NCBI RefSeq assembly: GCF_910592395.1
Contig: NC_088317.1
Location: forward strand, 5,334,001-5,394,000
Reading direction: 5' to 3'
From: Lineus longissimus
Lineage: Eukaryota > Nemertea > Pilidiophora > Heteronemertea > Lineidae
Length of the DNA stretch: 60,000 nucleotides
Below are positions 47,533-58,954 of the stretch, piece after piece; position 1 is the stretch's first letter; every line of letters starts with the position of its first letter. The translations under genes were made by a program, and so were the position numbers. The notes beneath the pieces are model-generated. The model made no database searches, was not told the DNA's origin, and saw only the letters and a program-made list of their open reading frames with translations.

Positions 47533-49138
47533 ATCGCTGAAAGTTTTTTTTGCCAATTTATTGATTTAGAAATGATATCAAATCCCCACGGTATTAAGTT
47601 CAATGCATTCCTGTAACCAATTCTATGATGCATACTTGACTAGAATCAATGAGATAGCCAGAAATCTTATCTCGGGATTACGCATAAAACATATTGTTTG
47701 CAACTGTATATAATGCAATCTAACTTATAAGAATTTAAACTATCCATCGCAATGACATGCTATTGTTCTTTCCAGGTCATACTGCTCTATATTCATTTAT
47801 AAATTATAATGCAATATTAACCTATGTCTACTTATTCTGATAATTTCAATGTTTCGTGTAGCAGTGAATATAGGACTTGACATTCTCGTGTATGGCTCGA
47901 TGGCAGTGCCAATCTGTACTGTGCGGAAATATCACACTTAAGGATAATTGCACTTTTGGTTAAATCCTGACAAGAGGAAGAAAAAACAAACTTTTTTTAA
48001 TATAAAAACTACTGATTGTTGTTGATGTCAAGTCCCTGGGTTGTGTCAGACTTCATTAAACGTCACGATCCTTTGTAAGATTTGCCAAATGGAAGTAAAT
48101 CGTTCCAAAAGTGTGATTTTTCTACACAGGGTGGCGTTGAAATTGAGCCGTGAATGAGATCAAGTCTGGTATGGCTGACAATGCTGTAAAGAGAGTTGGT
48201 TTAATAATCTCTTGACACCTTCAGCACCGGTTTTTCAGACCCCAGAAGAAAAAAAAAGTATAAGAGATGGCTGCATAAGGTCTTTTGCAGTAACTTCTCC
48301 AAGATAAGGTCTTTATGAATCAATAGAGTTATGTTAGCTACACTCCTTTACTGTATTTTATTTTTTGGTTGAAAAATGACCAAAATGACCCCTTTTCCAA
48401 TTTTTAGTTCCTGCCTTGCCGTGAAGATGGCAATGGCGTAGTTCTTTCATGAAGTCATTTCTGAACTACGCCATCGGCATCTTCAGGTCAAGGTAGGAGC
48501 AGAAGACCAAACGGTCTTTTCACGGTATTTTCAGTTCCTACCTTGCCCTGAAGATGGCAATGGCGTAGTTCTTTCATGAAGTCCATGAGACTCCGATAAC
48601 CAGCTCAAAGAGGGGGGATTTGGGCCACGTTGATCTATGTGGTTCGGCGCTGAAGGTGTTAACTGTCAATGATTCAGCTAATGACTTGTAAATAAATGTG
48701 AAGTTGGATGTGGTCTGCCTGCGTGCTATCTGTGTTTTTTGCTATTATATTATGCTCTGTCCTAATTTATAGTTAGATGAAGTTGTTTTAGTGGTGCTAG
48801 GGTTAACTGAAGAGTCTGACTTTATGATTATTAGCCAGATTTATGATTTTTTTTTCACTAATCTTAACTGACACTTCCAGCCTGAAACCTAATTTGGCTA
48901 CCCTTACAGGCTGAAGCCATTCATTAGAAATTTATATTTGAACTTGAAAGTTTTCTTACCATGTTTTTTTTTAAATATCTATGTAAAAAATGGCTTTCGA
49001 TTCCAGTTGTACTTTTGCTCAAGAAAGGATGACTTGTCCTGCTGTATTTTTGTCATGAAAACTGCCAAATTTTCCACTGCTTTATTTTTTGGCAATTTTG
49101 GCAGGTCATACATGTATATAAACTTCCCTTTTAGTTTT
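47533..49138 (+). other. PCYT1 3' UTR and downstream spacer
   Basis: No coding exon. AATAAA at 48691-48696 is the first canonical polyadenylation signal on this strand, giving a 3' UTR of about 1.2 kb. Near 48410-48590 GAAGATGGCAATGGCGTAGT occurs twice, with an inverted, diverged copy (GAACTACGCCATCGGCATCT) between, so part of the spacer is a small foldback repeat. Confidence 0.5.
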
Positions 49139-49140
49139 TT

Positions 49141-49168
49141 AGCTCAGCTGACGTAGTCAGCAGAGCTT
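49141..49168. repeat. Short palindrome at the edge of a probable dispersed repeat
   Basis: AGCTCAGCTGAC and GTCAGCAGAGCT form an imperfect palindrome. It is followed by a CAGTCAGT simple repeat (49203-49220) and AT-rich sequence to 49640 without a recognisable gene. Confidence 0.4.
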
Positions 49169-50220
49169 GTAAAAATAAAATGGTTCGATGTCAGCGAGTC
49201 AGGCAGTCAGTCAGTCAGTCCATCTGTAAACAATTGTGCGTCGTTTTTCCAACGCAGCATGCACATATCTCATTTTTGACAAAACGATGTATAATGGTGG
49301 TATCTATGTATATAAGAGAAGTCGGGACAAAATTCCATCGATTTTCGGGACTTTGATACGATTTTTGTGAAGATCTTTATGAAGTCAATACATCAAGAAA
49401 ATGGCGGCGATGATTTTGTAAGTGACAAATTTTCTTTATTAAGCCTTTACGGAAATGTATTTTGGTACGAAACTTCACACGTTTATAGAAAAGATCAACG
49501 AGAATGTGTTCAAATGCCCTCATAACGATGAGTTCAACGGAATTTGGTCAAAACAACCTTCGAATGGAGTCAACTTTCTTTGCGAAATTGAAGCGACGAC
49601 CTCATTTATTTATCGTAATTTATGCAGATCCGAGTCCAGCTGATGGGTGATGTTCTGATTTGTGTTCAAACTATTGGAAACTTCGGAAATTAGTTCTATT
49701 AGTTCTACTATTCTGCAGGAGTATATTATAGCCATTGATGTTGACAGCTAAAAGCACGAAAACTTTGTTATAACTCCAGCCGCGCTCCTCCCTCTGGGAG
49801 CTGGAGTCAGTATTGTTTTCGCTCAGGTTTCTCGTCCAATCACGTGACCTCTCCAACACTCGATAATGCACTCTTTTCGTCCACGTTTTAGGCCAATCTT
49901 CGGCATGAACATGAAATCTAATAAGCGCAGTACTTAAATCAGATGTTTCTCTCGCCTTGAAAACATTCCTGGGTAAAATCCATAGAGATTAGCCGAGTTA
50001 ATCTACTTTTTCCGTGCCTTAAATCTCTTCCGCTGAATTCTATAAATAGAAACTATTAACATCGCGGCAGCGTGGTTCCCATTGTGCGCCCTCCCACTTC
50101 ACACCATGTCAGGAAGTTTTACGGAGAGGGAGGGCGTGCGGTAAGAAGAATGGCTAAAATGACGTCACGTTTTCCTGGCAATGCCTCTTGCCAGACCAGT
50201 CAAGCATTGGGAAAGCATCT

Positions 50221-50589
50221 TTAAAGCGAACTGGAACCGCCGAGCGATTTATTCAACTTTTCGACTTTCACCGCCCGAGAAAGTCGAGTTCAGATTTGTA
50301 GCTCCGCCCCCAGTGCCCGAGCATGCGCAGTTCAATTTGTTATTATTGAGAATCATGTGAGAATCACGTGAGTCATGCGATCTTTCATTCATGAATTTTC
50401 GTAGTAAATTCCATAGTAGTGACGTCACTTTCATTCATGAATTTTCGTAGTAAATTCCATAGTAGTGACGTCACTGAATGATTGACAGCTAGGCGCCATG
50501 TTTCATTCATGCCTCGCTCTGATCACCCGATACGCGGGGAATGAAAACGAGGTCATACGAACTGGCTTGGCGGTTCCAGTTCGCTTTAA
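50221..50589. mobile_element. TTAA-flanked MITE (family D) with internal duplication
   Basis: TTAAAGCGAACTGGAACCGC at the left is inverted as GCGGTTCCAGTTCGCTTTAA at the right, with TTAA at both ends. A segment of about 47 bp containing ATTTTCGTAGTAAATTCCAT and TAGTGACGTCACT is tandemly repeated. GC-box-like GGGGGCGG (inverted) and CRE-like TGACGTCA lie inside. An older inverted copy is at 26146-26480. Confidence 0.85.
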
Positions 50590-51706
50590 TTCAGACAACG
50601 ACGAATATGTTAATTTGCAAAATTAAAAGCAGATTTCACCACTAACCAGTCAAATCGGAATACGACGGCGCAAAATGTTCTCGCTTTCCTCCTGCTAAAA
50701 AAACCTTGTTCCCGCACTCCTATTTTAATTTATGCCAAGGAATATGATATGATCTGTTTTCACTTCTTTGTAATTAAATGGTATTCATATAATGAGATCA
50801 ATAGTAGTGTCCGTGTCAGATCCCATCGACCGTTCAACTAGTCTTCTCTCCCTGGCCCAGGTGCCTCACACGGACCTTCAGGTCCCCATACTCAAGACCA
50901 ACTCTTACGATATCGCCCTCAAAACAACCCTGGAGTCATGAATTCACAAGTGCTCCTGTGAAATCTCAGTTTTAGTTTACTTATCAAACTTTATCGAGTG
51001 TTATCGAATCGAATTGATGTGTCGATCGTCGGGGCGGATTGATATGTGGTTAGGTTGTGCGTCCAAGGCGATCATGATCATGAAGAAGCGTGTTGTGTTA
51101 TCATAACCAGAAAATAAGTTGACGTTATTATTAGTGATTCTTACATGAGTAAAAAGTAGACGTTTTAAGCAACACAATAATGTTACTCCTGGAACACACA
51201 CGGGGTTGAACACAAAACTTACCAACACTTGTATGCGACTTATACGCTTTTAATGTAACTATTATCTCTGACAATTGCAATTAGACCGCCGGTCTTGACA
51301 CGGGTCACAAAAACAATATCACACACCCAACTCGCGACCGCTACTACGCCCAATTACCACCCTTAAAGGGCCACTATACACAATCCTGCGGCGTGCGCTC
51401 ACCACACTACCATAAAAAAACTGTCAATTCTCCTTACCACTCAGAGAAGCCAAGTCATTGCTGTTAAGTTATGGGCTTACTGTATTTAGCGCAATATTAC
51501 GCCTATTTAGCGCAATATTACGCCTCGGGAGCAATCATTATTTTCTGACACTAAAAAATACAATGGAACAAGGGTAGATGTCAGTTATTTTATCATCTCA
51601 TAGATGGCGCGCCTATTGATCTACTATTATACACTAGTACACGTAGTAGTACATGGTGTGGTGGCGGTGACCTATAAGCTTGAATATCATGTCTGTTTTG
51701 CCTTGG

Positions 51707-51784
51707 GATAATAAAGATTACCTTAAAGAGACAATAATATTGTGTCTTTAAGGTAATCTTATTGTCTCTTTAAGGTAATCTTTA
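51707..51784. repeat. Palindrome next to a MITE
   Basis: AATAAAGATTACCTTAAAGA then GACAATA is followed by two inverted copies of TCTTTAAGGTAATCTT, so the sequence can fold two ways. It abuts the truncated left end of the family C MITE. Confidence 0.7.
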
Positions 51785-51967
51785 TTATAGGCAGCAAGAT
51801 AAAGTTACACAAAGTCGCCAAAAGGGTTCTCTCACATCTCGCGCTTGTGTAAGGAATATATTTAGTGCTGAATCGGACATGGCCCAGCGCCCTCACTGTG
51901 CAAAAGTCGCCTGAGGATGGCCAAATTAGCACCTCTGCTCCTGCCTAGGCCTATAGTCCCCCTTTAA
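51785..51967. mobile_element. TTAA-flanked MITE (family C), left-truncated
   Basis: ATAGGCAGCAAGATAAAGTT, then CTCACATCTCGCGCTTGTGT and CTATAGTCCCCCTTTAA. The right terminus is intact, and the left has been replaced by the palindrome at 51707-51784. Confidence 0.75.
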
Positions 51968-52699
51968 TAAGCCCCAGGGGAGTAGGCATTTACTAATGGA
52001 TTAGCCTCGGTGAGAAGAGGGTGGTGAGCGGAGAAGGCCAGTGATGGATAAAGAGGGGATGGGAACGGAAAGGGAATCAGGAAATAAGGGTTGGTGGGGA
52101 GATAAGGAAGGCAATATTGATCATTTTCTAGCTCCCAGATCTATCATCAGGAGGTTGACCCCGAAATACTACTGTCAAGGTCATAACTGGTCAAAGGTCA
52201 CTGAGTGCAAAATCACGAAACCTCTCGGTCTATTGCCCGATCATCACCAATCTTGGGACATGTATGGGTCTTTAGTGGGTGTTGACCCCAGAAATGCCAG
52301 AGGGCCTTTTAAATAGTCAAAGGTCATCTTACGACGATTATGGAACCAATGTAAACACAAACTCACACTCGCGAAAGTCGTCGACCTAACAGTACCCGTA
52401 CTTCAGTTTTTTGTTATTGGATTAGTAGTGTTAGTATACATCGAAAATATCGGAGCTACAGGTCCGTCCTCGAACGTTTATCCATGGTAAATCATCATGT
52501 GTGGGTAAAATGTATTAAACCAAATAATGAACACTCCCTAAGCGGAAGTAGTTGATCTCGTGCCCTATGTCCAATAACATGCATTTCATCGTGTTTCTCA
52601 ATAGGCAGAGAAATAGGTTCCACATTTTGGGTTTTCCCCCATTCATTGCGCTAAGCGTAATGATTGCGCTAAATACAGTAAGCCTAAGTTATGCAGGGG

Positions 52700-55500
52700 C
52701 TTAATCAATTACCTGCACTCCCTGTGGGGTGAATAACATTACCTTTTGAACAGCTGGCTGTAGGGGGGTGATTGGAACAGCCGGTATACCTGCTGACCTG
52801 CTGAACCCAGGTTAATGTTATTTTCAATCCACGATTGCAGGTCACCTGATTTTCGAGATTTCGCGGGAAATGAAATTGTAAACAAACGCATGTTTGCAGT
52901 TTAAATGTAAACAAACATGTATTTTTGGTACTTTTGGTGGCTGGACTTGGGTTTTCCCGCAGTTAGGAGCTGGGGTCAAATTGGTGGTCTATTGTGCTGC
53001 TTTAGTCAGAAGTAGCCCTTGATTATGAAGGGATTTTCAAATTAAGGTGACCATGGTCTTTTTATGTGCTCAGCTCACCACAGCTTTCAATACTTGATGT
53101 ATCTGAAGAGGCGCGCGGAACCTGACATGGCCTTACCAAGGAGCTGCTCACGGTGCTGAACTTCTAGCTTGCCCTGTCGACTAAGTGCCTTTTTGGCTGA
53201 GACATTGCTACATGTAGGAGGAGCACACATTTTAAATTAATGGTAGTGATAGTACAGTTGGTTCGAGCCATTTGGAAGCCGACATGTGAAGGCCTATCTG
53301 GGTTCTCCTTCTTCTCCGTATAAAAAGGGGCATATTGCTGACTAAGGAACAAGGCATATTGACATTGCCTCATCATCTCTATGGGACCAATTGATATACT
53401 TTTATATGCACGCATACATCATGCCATTTCAGGGTCCGAGTCTGTGGACAATTGGTTTGATTAATTTGTCTCTTCGATATTGCTCCTTTATTGCATTAGA
53501 TTTTCATCGCAATTCAATCTATTCAAGATATAGCCAATTTGAACCTGTCTGCGCCAAGGATAGATTGGTTCCCGATCGACTCACTAGGGATACGCAGTAG
53601 GCACAATGTCATGAAAAACGACCCTTTGTATTGTAAATTCCAATCACCTGCAGGACAGGTCAATTTCTCTCAATAAAATTAATTTTGTTGACTCCTGTAA
53701 TCCCTACCTTATTAAAAAAAAGAGACAGTGGTGTTAGTCCCAAACTGGTAATTTCTACATGTATTTATTTTGACCTCTGTTAAATCAGGATACCTCTCAA
53801 TTACAGACAGCATTTTGTATCCTTGTGCTGTACAACCCAGCCTGGACATACCACAGTTGTCCATGGAGAAGTCTCATCCTCTCTGACACTTCTTTTCTGT
53901 AAAGCTACCGATACAACATACTGAACTAGGGATATCTTCCGTTGCCTCCTGTAATATTTACATACCATGGCTGATTAGTTCAATCATATTTCATCCAGCT
54001 GGCAGCTCTGCATTGGAAATTTTAGTGGTATAACGTGTTCTCTTGACCTTCAAAAAGTAGTATAAAGCCGATATTTACTACTTATGTTATTAGGTCATCC
54101 AGATGAGCGCCAGGCCCTTGGGCCTCTTGTTAATTGTAAAAAGTATATGCCTACGTCACAGGGTCTCTGCAATGGTCATTTTTATCACAGTAGTCTCGCG
54201 CAGCCATACCTTCTTCACTTATTAGTCTGGCGCAAGCCAAGTGTTCTTTGTACTAGACGTTTTCCACCACAATGTATCTGGCCCGAAGAAATAATGCGCA
54301 TGTTTACCTCGAGCTGGAGCTAAGAATAGATTATGAGCATACTTCCTCATTGAGTTTTCCCAGAATGGTGCACATTGCGCGAAGCTACTTAGCCTAATAC
54401 CATTAGGCCCCGCGTGGTGGCGCTGAGGCGGCCGCTGTAATCAAGAGATTGAGTGGTTGAGTCACTCTAGAAGCTACTTGGTCATAACAAAGGACGGACC
54501 TAACCAAAATTACTGACATTTTCGCATTGCTTCAATGAAAGACCTAATACTGAAACCACATGTTTGTTGACTTTGCATCATGCCTGGTCTCTCCTAAAGC
54601 ACAGTCAAGAGACACCACTATACCCCCTCACAATCAGAAACCACAAACGCCCTTCTCTACCTGCTACCTTAATACTTCTGGATAACCAAAGACAGAGAAA
54701 AAAGGCTGGTTTTGTGAGACCTTTTCTGCGTTCAGTCCGTCAAATTCTTATACGCGGGCCTCAGCAGAATACGAAACCTATTTATTACAAGACTTATTCA
54801 TGCTGTCATCGTCATCAATCAGCGCCGAGTCTATTTCATAATACGGTGCAAGTGGATTTTAAGGGAAATGAAACGCCACCTAAAACAAGCTTTTTCTTTT
54901 GTATATATTTCACTCTGATTTCAAAATCATTCACATCAGATTTTATGCGGGGTTTATCACTCCAGGTGACCAAGATTTTCACAACGCTTTCCCCTGTGCT
55001 GCAACCCTGTTTTTGTTACCTAAACTGCTGGTAAAGTAATAAATTTTTTCCAATCGGTTTTGAAAACCCAAGGGTTCTCAGCTTTCCATTGACATGCATT
55101 ATGTGAATATGCAAGCATTCCGTTCAAGTTCAGCTATTTTTACCATACAACAGGCATCAAATAGCAATTTGCGCCCCCCCCCCCCGACTTCTCATCAAAT
55201 GTGATATCTCCTTCACCATCCGAAAAGTTCCAAGTGGTTTTGAAAAGTAGATAAATAAATCTTTCTAATGCCACCTTTCTCTAAACAATTCACTTTGTAT
55301 TAAAGTGACTTGAAATGTACAAAAATACTCTGTTTCGAATTCTGTGGATGATGAATAATGGAGCTTTTATGTAAGTGCATTTCTTACTTCTTCTTTGTGA
55401 CATTTCTCTGCATTTTTTTACACTGTGTCAACTGAATGTGTTCCTGAGCTGATGTACCTTGTCCCAAATTTAAAATGCCCTTTGTTTGCAGAAAAAAAAA
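52700..55500. other. No supportable gene
   Basis: Only short or unrecognisable frames are seen, the longest being 156 codons at 54564-55034 with no domain signature. A C12 run lies at 55174-55185. Confidence 0.45.
53729..53828. mobile_element. Pogo-like MITE (family A) remnant without termini
   Basis: The core (TTAGTCCCAAACTGGTAATT, TTTGACCTCTGTTAAATCAG, CCTCTCAATTACAGACAGCA) matches family A. Both CAGT ends are lost. Confidence 0.5.
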
Positions 55501-55502
55501 CA

Positions 55503-55733
55503 ATGCCCCCAAACTTGAGGAAGAGAAGGCGCATGGATTACACAGAACTTCCAGAAATGTAGTGATTTAAGAACGAACGTCCAAGCTGGTCAAAAACCGA
55601 ACTTTTCGATATCGAAATAAAGGGTTCAAGAAAAAGGGACAATCAGACCGAAATTCCCGTGCATTACGTAGGGTGGAGTAATGGTTACGATGAGTGGAGG
55701 CCAGAAACAGTGTGCAGACCAAGACCTCTATAG
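55503..55733 (+). pseudogene. Chromo-barrel/Tudor-knot-like ORF interrupted by two stops
   Basis: The frame opens MPPNLRKRRRMDYTELPEM, meets TAG and TGA (55560 and 55563), then continues in the same frame with SKTELFDIEIKGSRKRDNQT and VHYVGWSNGYDEWRPE up to TAG at 55731. The W-x-x-x-Y-D-E-W core and basic N-terminus resemble chromo-barrel domains that bind histone marks or nucleic acid (family knowledge). Two adjacent stops suggest decay, or an exon boundary I cannot see. A TTTGCAG acceptor-like site just precedes the ATG, so it might be a terminal exon. Confidence 0.45.
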
Positions 55734-55821
55734 GCTACATTATTATTGCATGTCAGGAATAGATAGAACAACATATGGTTAATAGAGCAGCAACTCAAGT
55801 GAACTCTTTGTCCTATTCACT

Positions 55822-55925
55822 TAAAGGAAAGGACCCGCCAAAAATGGGGAGTTTTGGACGGCCCGGTCAAAACCTTAGGCGGGAATAAGGTTTCATTGAT
55901 AAATATAAGGAGTTTCAAGGCCCCC
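55822..55925. repeat. Dispersed repeat shared with 23625-23745
   Basis: TTAAAGGAAAGGACCCGCC, GGGAGTTTTGGACGGCCC, AAAACCTTAGGCGGGAATAA and ATTGATAAAT match the other copy in order. It may be one end of an element that contains the ORF at 55982-56656. Confidence 0.5.
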
Positions 55926-55981
55926 AAATTACTTGTAAGGTTCAATAGATACTGGCCTTTCATTGGTTTACCATTTGCGTA

Positions 55982-56656
55982 TCATTTACATACTCTCATC
56001 TTGAAAAATATGACAATATTTACGATCACGTTATTGATTTTTGCAACATTTTCGGTAACGCGCCCCTTGCGGATCTGTAAGGTACCATTCGGATGCTTGA
56101 AAAATATTAGTGGCGTGGCTCCATCTGCTACAGCTGTCACCGCGCCGGTGTTAGTCTCACGTCTTGGCGTCTGCACCACCCTTGGGGAACACCTCAATGC
56201 CGTTGGCGTACTGACGAGACCAGCGTCTCTAGAGGCTCCGACATTCGCCATGAGCAGTGACAGGTCACTTGGCTGGAATGGCCCCATCTCCTCTTCACTC
56301 ATGTTCATTGCCGGCAATTCTGGCAAATATCTTGAGTCGTCACGGTTGTCAAACAAGTCTTGGATAATATGCTGCTCCATTTCTTCTGTACTGTTCGGAT
56401 CAGGGGCCTCGCGGCTCTCCACCGGCCCAGAATCCACCGGGGACTCGAAATCCATACTACTATTCTCTCCATTTTCCATTTTCTCCTCTCTCCAACTCAC
56501 TACTATCGCTATTGACTGCGTAACATACACTAACATTCTTTCGCTATCATTGCTAACTTCATTTACTAGAACACTGGCCTCTTTGTAGCCGATTATGTAA
56601 CCCATAGTGGAAACACCTGACAGCGCCGCCCGGCATGATACACGTGCTACTGGCAT
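55982..56656 (-). CDS. Unrecognised 224-codon ORF, acidic middle
   Basis: I do not recognise this protein. The middle is acidic and proline-poor, with EEKMENGENSSMDFESPVDS, EEMEQHIIQDLFDNRDDSRY and MNMSEEEMGPFQPSDLSLLM, followed by a basic, threonine-rich part (SPRVVQTPRRETNTGAVTAV) ending NGTLQIRKG. The last 35 residues look like untranslated or intronic sequence. Composition and amphipathic acidic patches suggest a real coding exon, possibly a regulatory protein or an accessory ORF of a transposon, since the repeat at 55822-55925 lies at its 3' side. It may continue by splicing. The overlapping plus-strand frame (55854-56588) looks like its shadow. Confidence 0.4.
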   Translation of the reverse strand: MPVARVSCRAALSGVSTMGYIIGYKEASVLVNEVSNDSERMLVYVTQSIAIVVSWREEKMENGENSSMDFESPVDSGPVESREAPDPNSTEEMEQHIIQDLFDNRDDSRYLPELPAMNMSEEEMGPFQPSDLSLLMANVGASRDAGLVSTPTALRCSPRVVQTPRRETNTGAVTAVADGATPLIFFKHPNGTLQIRKGRVTENVAKINNVIVNIVIFFKMRVCK

Positions 56657-57240
56657 ATTTATAACTCGTAGTAAATAAGGTTGTAAAAATATGCAAATGA
56701 GATGCCGTATATGGAAACCATGACGTCACTAAGCAGTGCTTATTTCTGCTACGGGTGGCGCTGGTGCTTGCTTCTGGAGGCGCTATTCAACCTCTTTAAT
56801 CAGCACTGACCTTGTTTATATTACAGTCAGCGAATACCGCAAGAATTAGGATATGACTATAGTCACCTCAGCCAGATTGATCTGCTCTACTGTATGCATA
56901 GGTTTACGATATGAAGAAATTGTCAAAAAGGTGGTGTTTTCCAAGAAAATCCACAAAAAGGGGTCTTTTGGGCTGAAATTGGTGAAATAGCTCGGAAAAG
57001 TGGTTTAAAAATGTCAGTTAATTTCCCTAGATAGGGGTCAATCTAAACTTTGGGAACGAGTATACCCCCCCCCCCCCCCGCCCCTAAATTCTGGGAGTGG
57101 AGGGACCGGCTTCAGCAGACATGTTAGGAAGGATTAAAGGACCAACTTGCTCGCCGTAAAACGTGACACTTCTATATATGTCTAAGAAATTTCAATGATG
57201 AATATTGGCCATAAAATGGTTTTTGAGCAAGTTAAACAAT

Positions 57241-57475
57241 CTAAATTCCTCTCCAAAATTTAGTTTTATAGTCCTATTGGTCTTAGTTTTATAGTCGGGT
57301 CTTAGTGTTATAGTCCTATGGGTCTTAGTTTTATAGATGGGTCTAAGTTCTTCAGTCCTATGGGGTCTTAGTTTTCTAGTTGGGTCCTAGTTTGCTAGTC
57401 CCATGGCTCTTAGTTTACTAGTTGGGTCTTGTTTTATAGAGTCATAGGTCTGAGGTCTTGGGTTTATAGACACCC
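57241..57475. repeat. Degenerate minisatellite
   Basis: Imperfect units of the type GGTCTTAGTTTTATAGT, alternating TGGGTCTTAG and CCTATGGGTCTTAG, about 20-40 bp each. A C15 run lies shortly upstream at 57065-57079. Confidence 0.75.
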
Positions 57476-57479
57476 TCCG

Positions 57480-58750
57480 AGTTCTCATTACGGTCCAACT
57501 TCCAAGGGCCGGTAAAATCTGTGTGTGCCATGACTATACTGATGGTCGCGGCCCTGGAATTTGGGACCATCTCAGAAGTGAATCAGACACGTGTAGGGTC
57601 TACGTGTATGTTGAGATACCAAACCATTGAGGGTGGAGCAACTATCGTCAAAACGATCCCGAGCCGGAGGCGAGTTTTGACGGAATTTTAGCGACACCTA
57701 AGAGAAACTGCGTTTCGCTGAAATTACATCAAGTTTTCGTTTTGCTGTGATTCAAACGATGTTTTAGATCTAATAAACTTGAACTAATTAGTGTTTGAAT
57801 TGTACCATCGGCCATTGCAATTGAGATTGCGTCATCATTGTGATCTTGATGCGTATAATTTTAAGTTTTATTGCGCCAGTGAAATTTGACTTAATGAGCA
57901 AAAACAAAATTCTTGGAACTTGTTCTTAAGTGCAGGGTCAGTTGGCTTCAAAAAGAAGATGTTTCGGATATGGCCAGATTGTTGTTAAGTAATTTTGGAT
58001 TTTAGCATCGTCTTTTAAAACTTCCGGCGGGCCCGTTAGTCCCTACATGCCCCAACTTCAACTCGCATAAAGATTCTGGTATATATGTATATCAATATAA
58101 ATATATAAAAATATAAAAATATACCTTTTTTTAACTCAACACTGACTCGGCCTTGGATGTCTCGAACACCTATACCTCTGAAACAATGCTTCAAAATGAC
58201 CGAATTAAAGAAGGAAGGAAGAATCGTCTGGTGGACTTTCGACGGAATCGCTTATTTCATTTTGATACAATTTGCGGTCGTGTGCGTATGAAAAACGTTA
58301 TTTATTTAATAACGCACAACGCGCTTAAACCATGATAACCTACAATGTATCAATACGGTTCGTTGAATAATCGATTTTGAAATAAAGATTGTTTCTTTGC
58401 GATTGTTTCCAAAAGTTTGAGTTTTAAAACACGCTGATTAGAGTGAATCACTTTACGGTGCATAATGCACTATGTGTCCGATGTGCAACGTTTTGACGGC
58501 AGCGGTTATGGTAGGTAACCATGCTTTTAAATGAATATTATCTACACTACTAAATCTATAGACTTCCAAGGAAATCACGGCAACCGTGCGCACTGTCTCT
58601 TTGAAACTTCACCTAACCTTTCACTACCTTTCCGTTCACAAAATGATCGATTCTCAGTCTAAACATTTGCCAGGAATGTGGACTTTTTAGCGATTTTATT
58701 CAGGAATTTTGTCTGATCTAAAACTCACGGAAATTGCCGGACATTGCCGA
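57480..58750. other. No supportable gene
   Basis: AT-rich sequence with a TATAAA-type simple repeat near 58080-58125. No frame with recognisable content. Confidence 0.45.
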
Positions 58751-58763
58751 AGTTGACCATTTC

Positions 58764-58913
58764 GTGTTGATGACGTCATCAGTAGCGAACAAAGTGACAG
58801 ACCAGTGAAGAGAAGTCAATTTGCAACTTTCGCCCTGCTTCGGGAACCAAAATGTGTTGATGACGTCATCAGCGAACAAAGTGACAGACCAGTGAAGAAC
58901 AGTCAATTTGCAA
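58764..58913. repeat. Tandem duplication with a CRE-like palindrome in each copy
   Basis: GTGTTGATGACGTCATCAG then GCGAACAAAGTGACAGACCA and GTCAATTTGCAA occur at 58764-58826 and 58854-58913. The core TGATGACGTCATCA is a perfect palindrome and a full CRE/ATF consensus. Confidence 0.8.
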
Positions 58914-58954
58914 AGTGTCAATGGCGAGTTGTCCATGGGTCTGTGAAGTTGGCT

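Larger units (their letters stand above)
51468..52695. mobile_element. About 1.2-kb inverted-terminal-repeat element with nested insertion
   Basis: AAGTTATGGGCTTACTGTAT then TTAGCGCAAT at the left and ATTGCGCTAAATACAGTAAG then CCTAAGTTAT at the right are inverted copies. TTAGCGCAATATTACGCC is tandemly doubled at the left, as is the corresponding inner motif at the right. A family C MITE (51785) is nested inside. No transposase frame seen. Confidence 0.6.

Noticed and set aside
52041-52316. 91-codon plus-strand ORF as a gene
   Set aside because: It lies inside the inverted-repeat element at 51468-52695, has no domain and begins in low-complexity G-rich sequence.
54564-55034. 156-codon plus-strand ORF as a gene
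   Set aside because: No recognisable domain, no clear upstream signals, and a composition like translated non-coding sequence.
55854-56588. 244-codon plus-strand ORF
   Set aside because: It overlaps the opposite-strand ORF at 55982-56656, whose acidic, hydrophilic composition looks more protein-like. The plus-strand frame starts inside a dispersed repeat.
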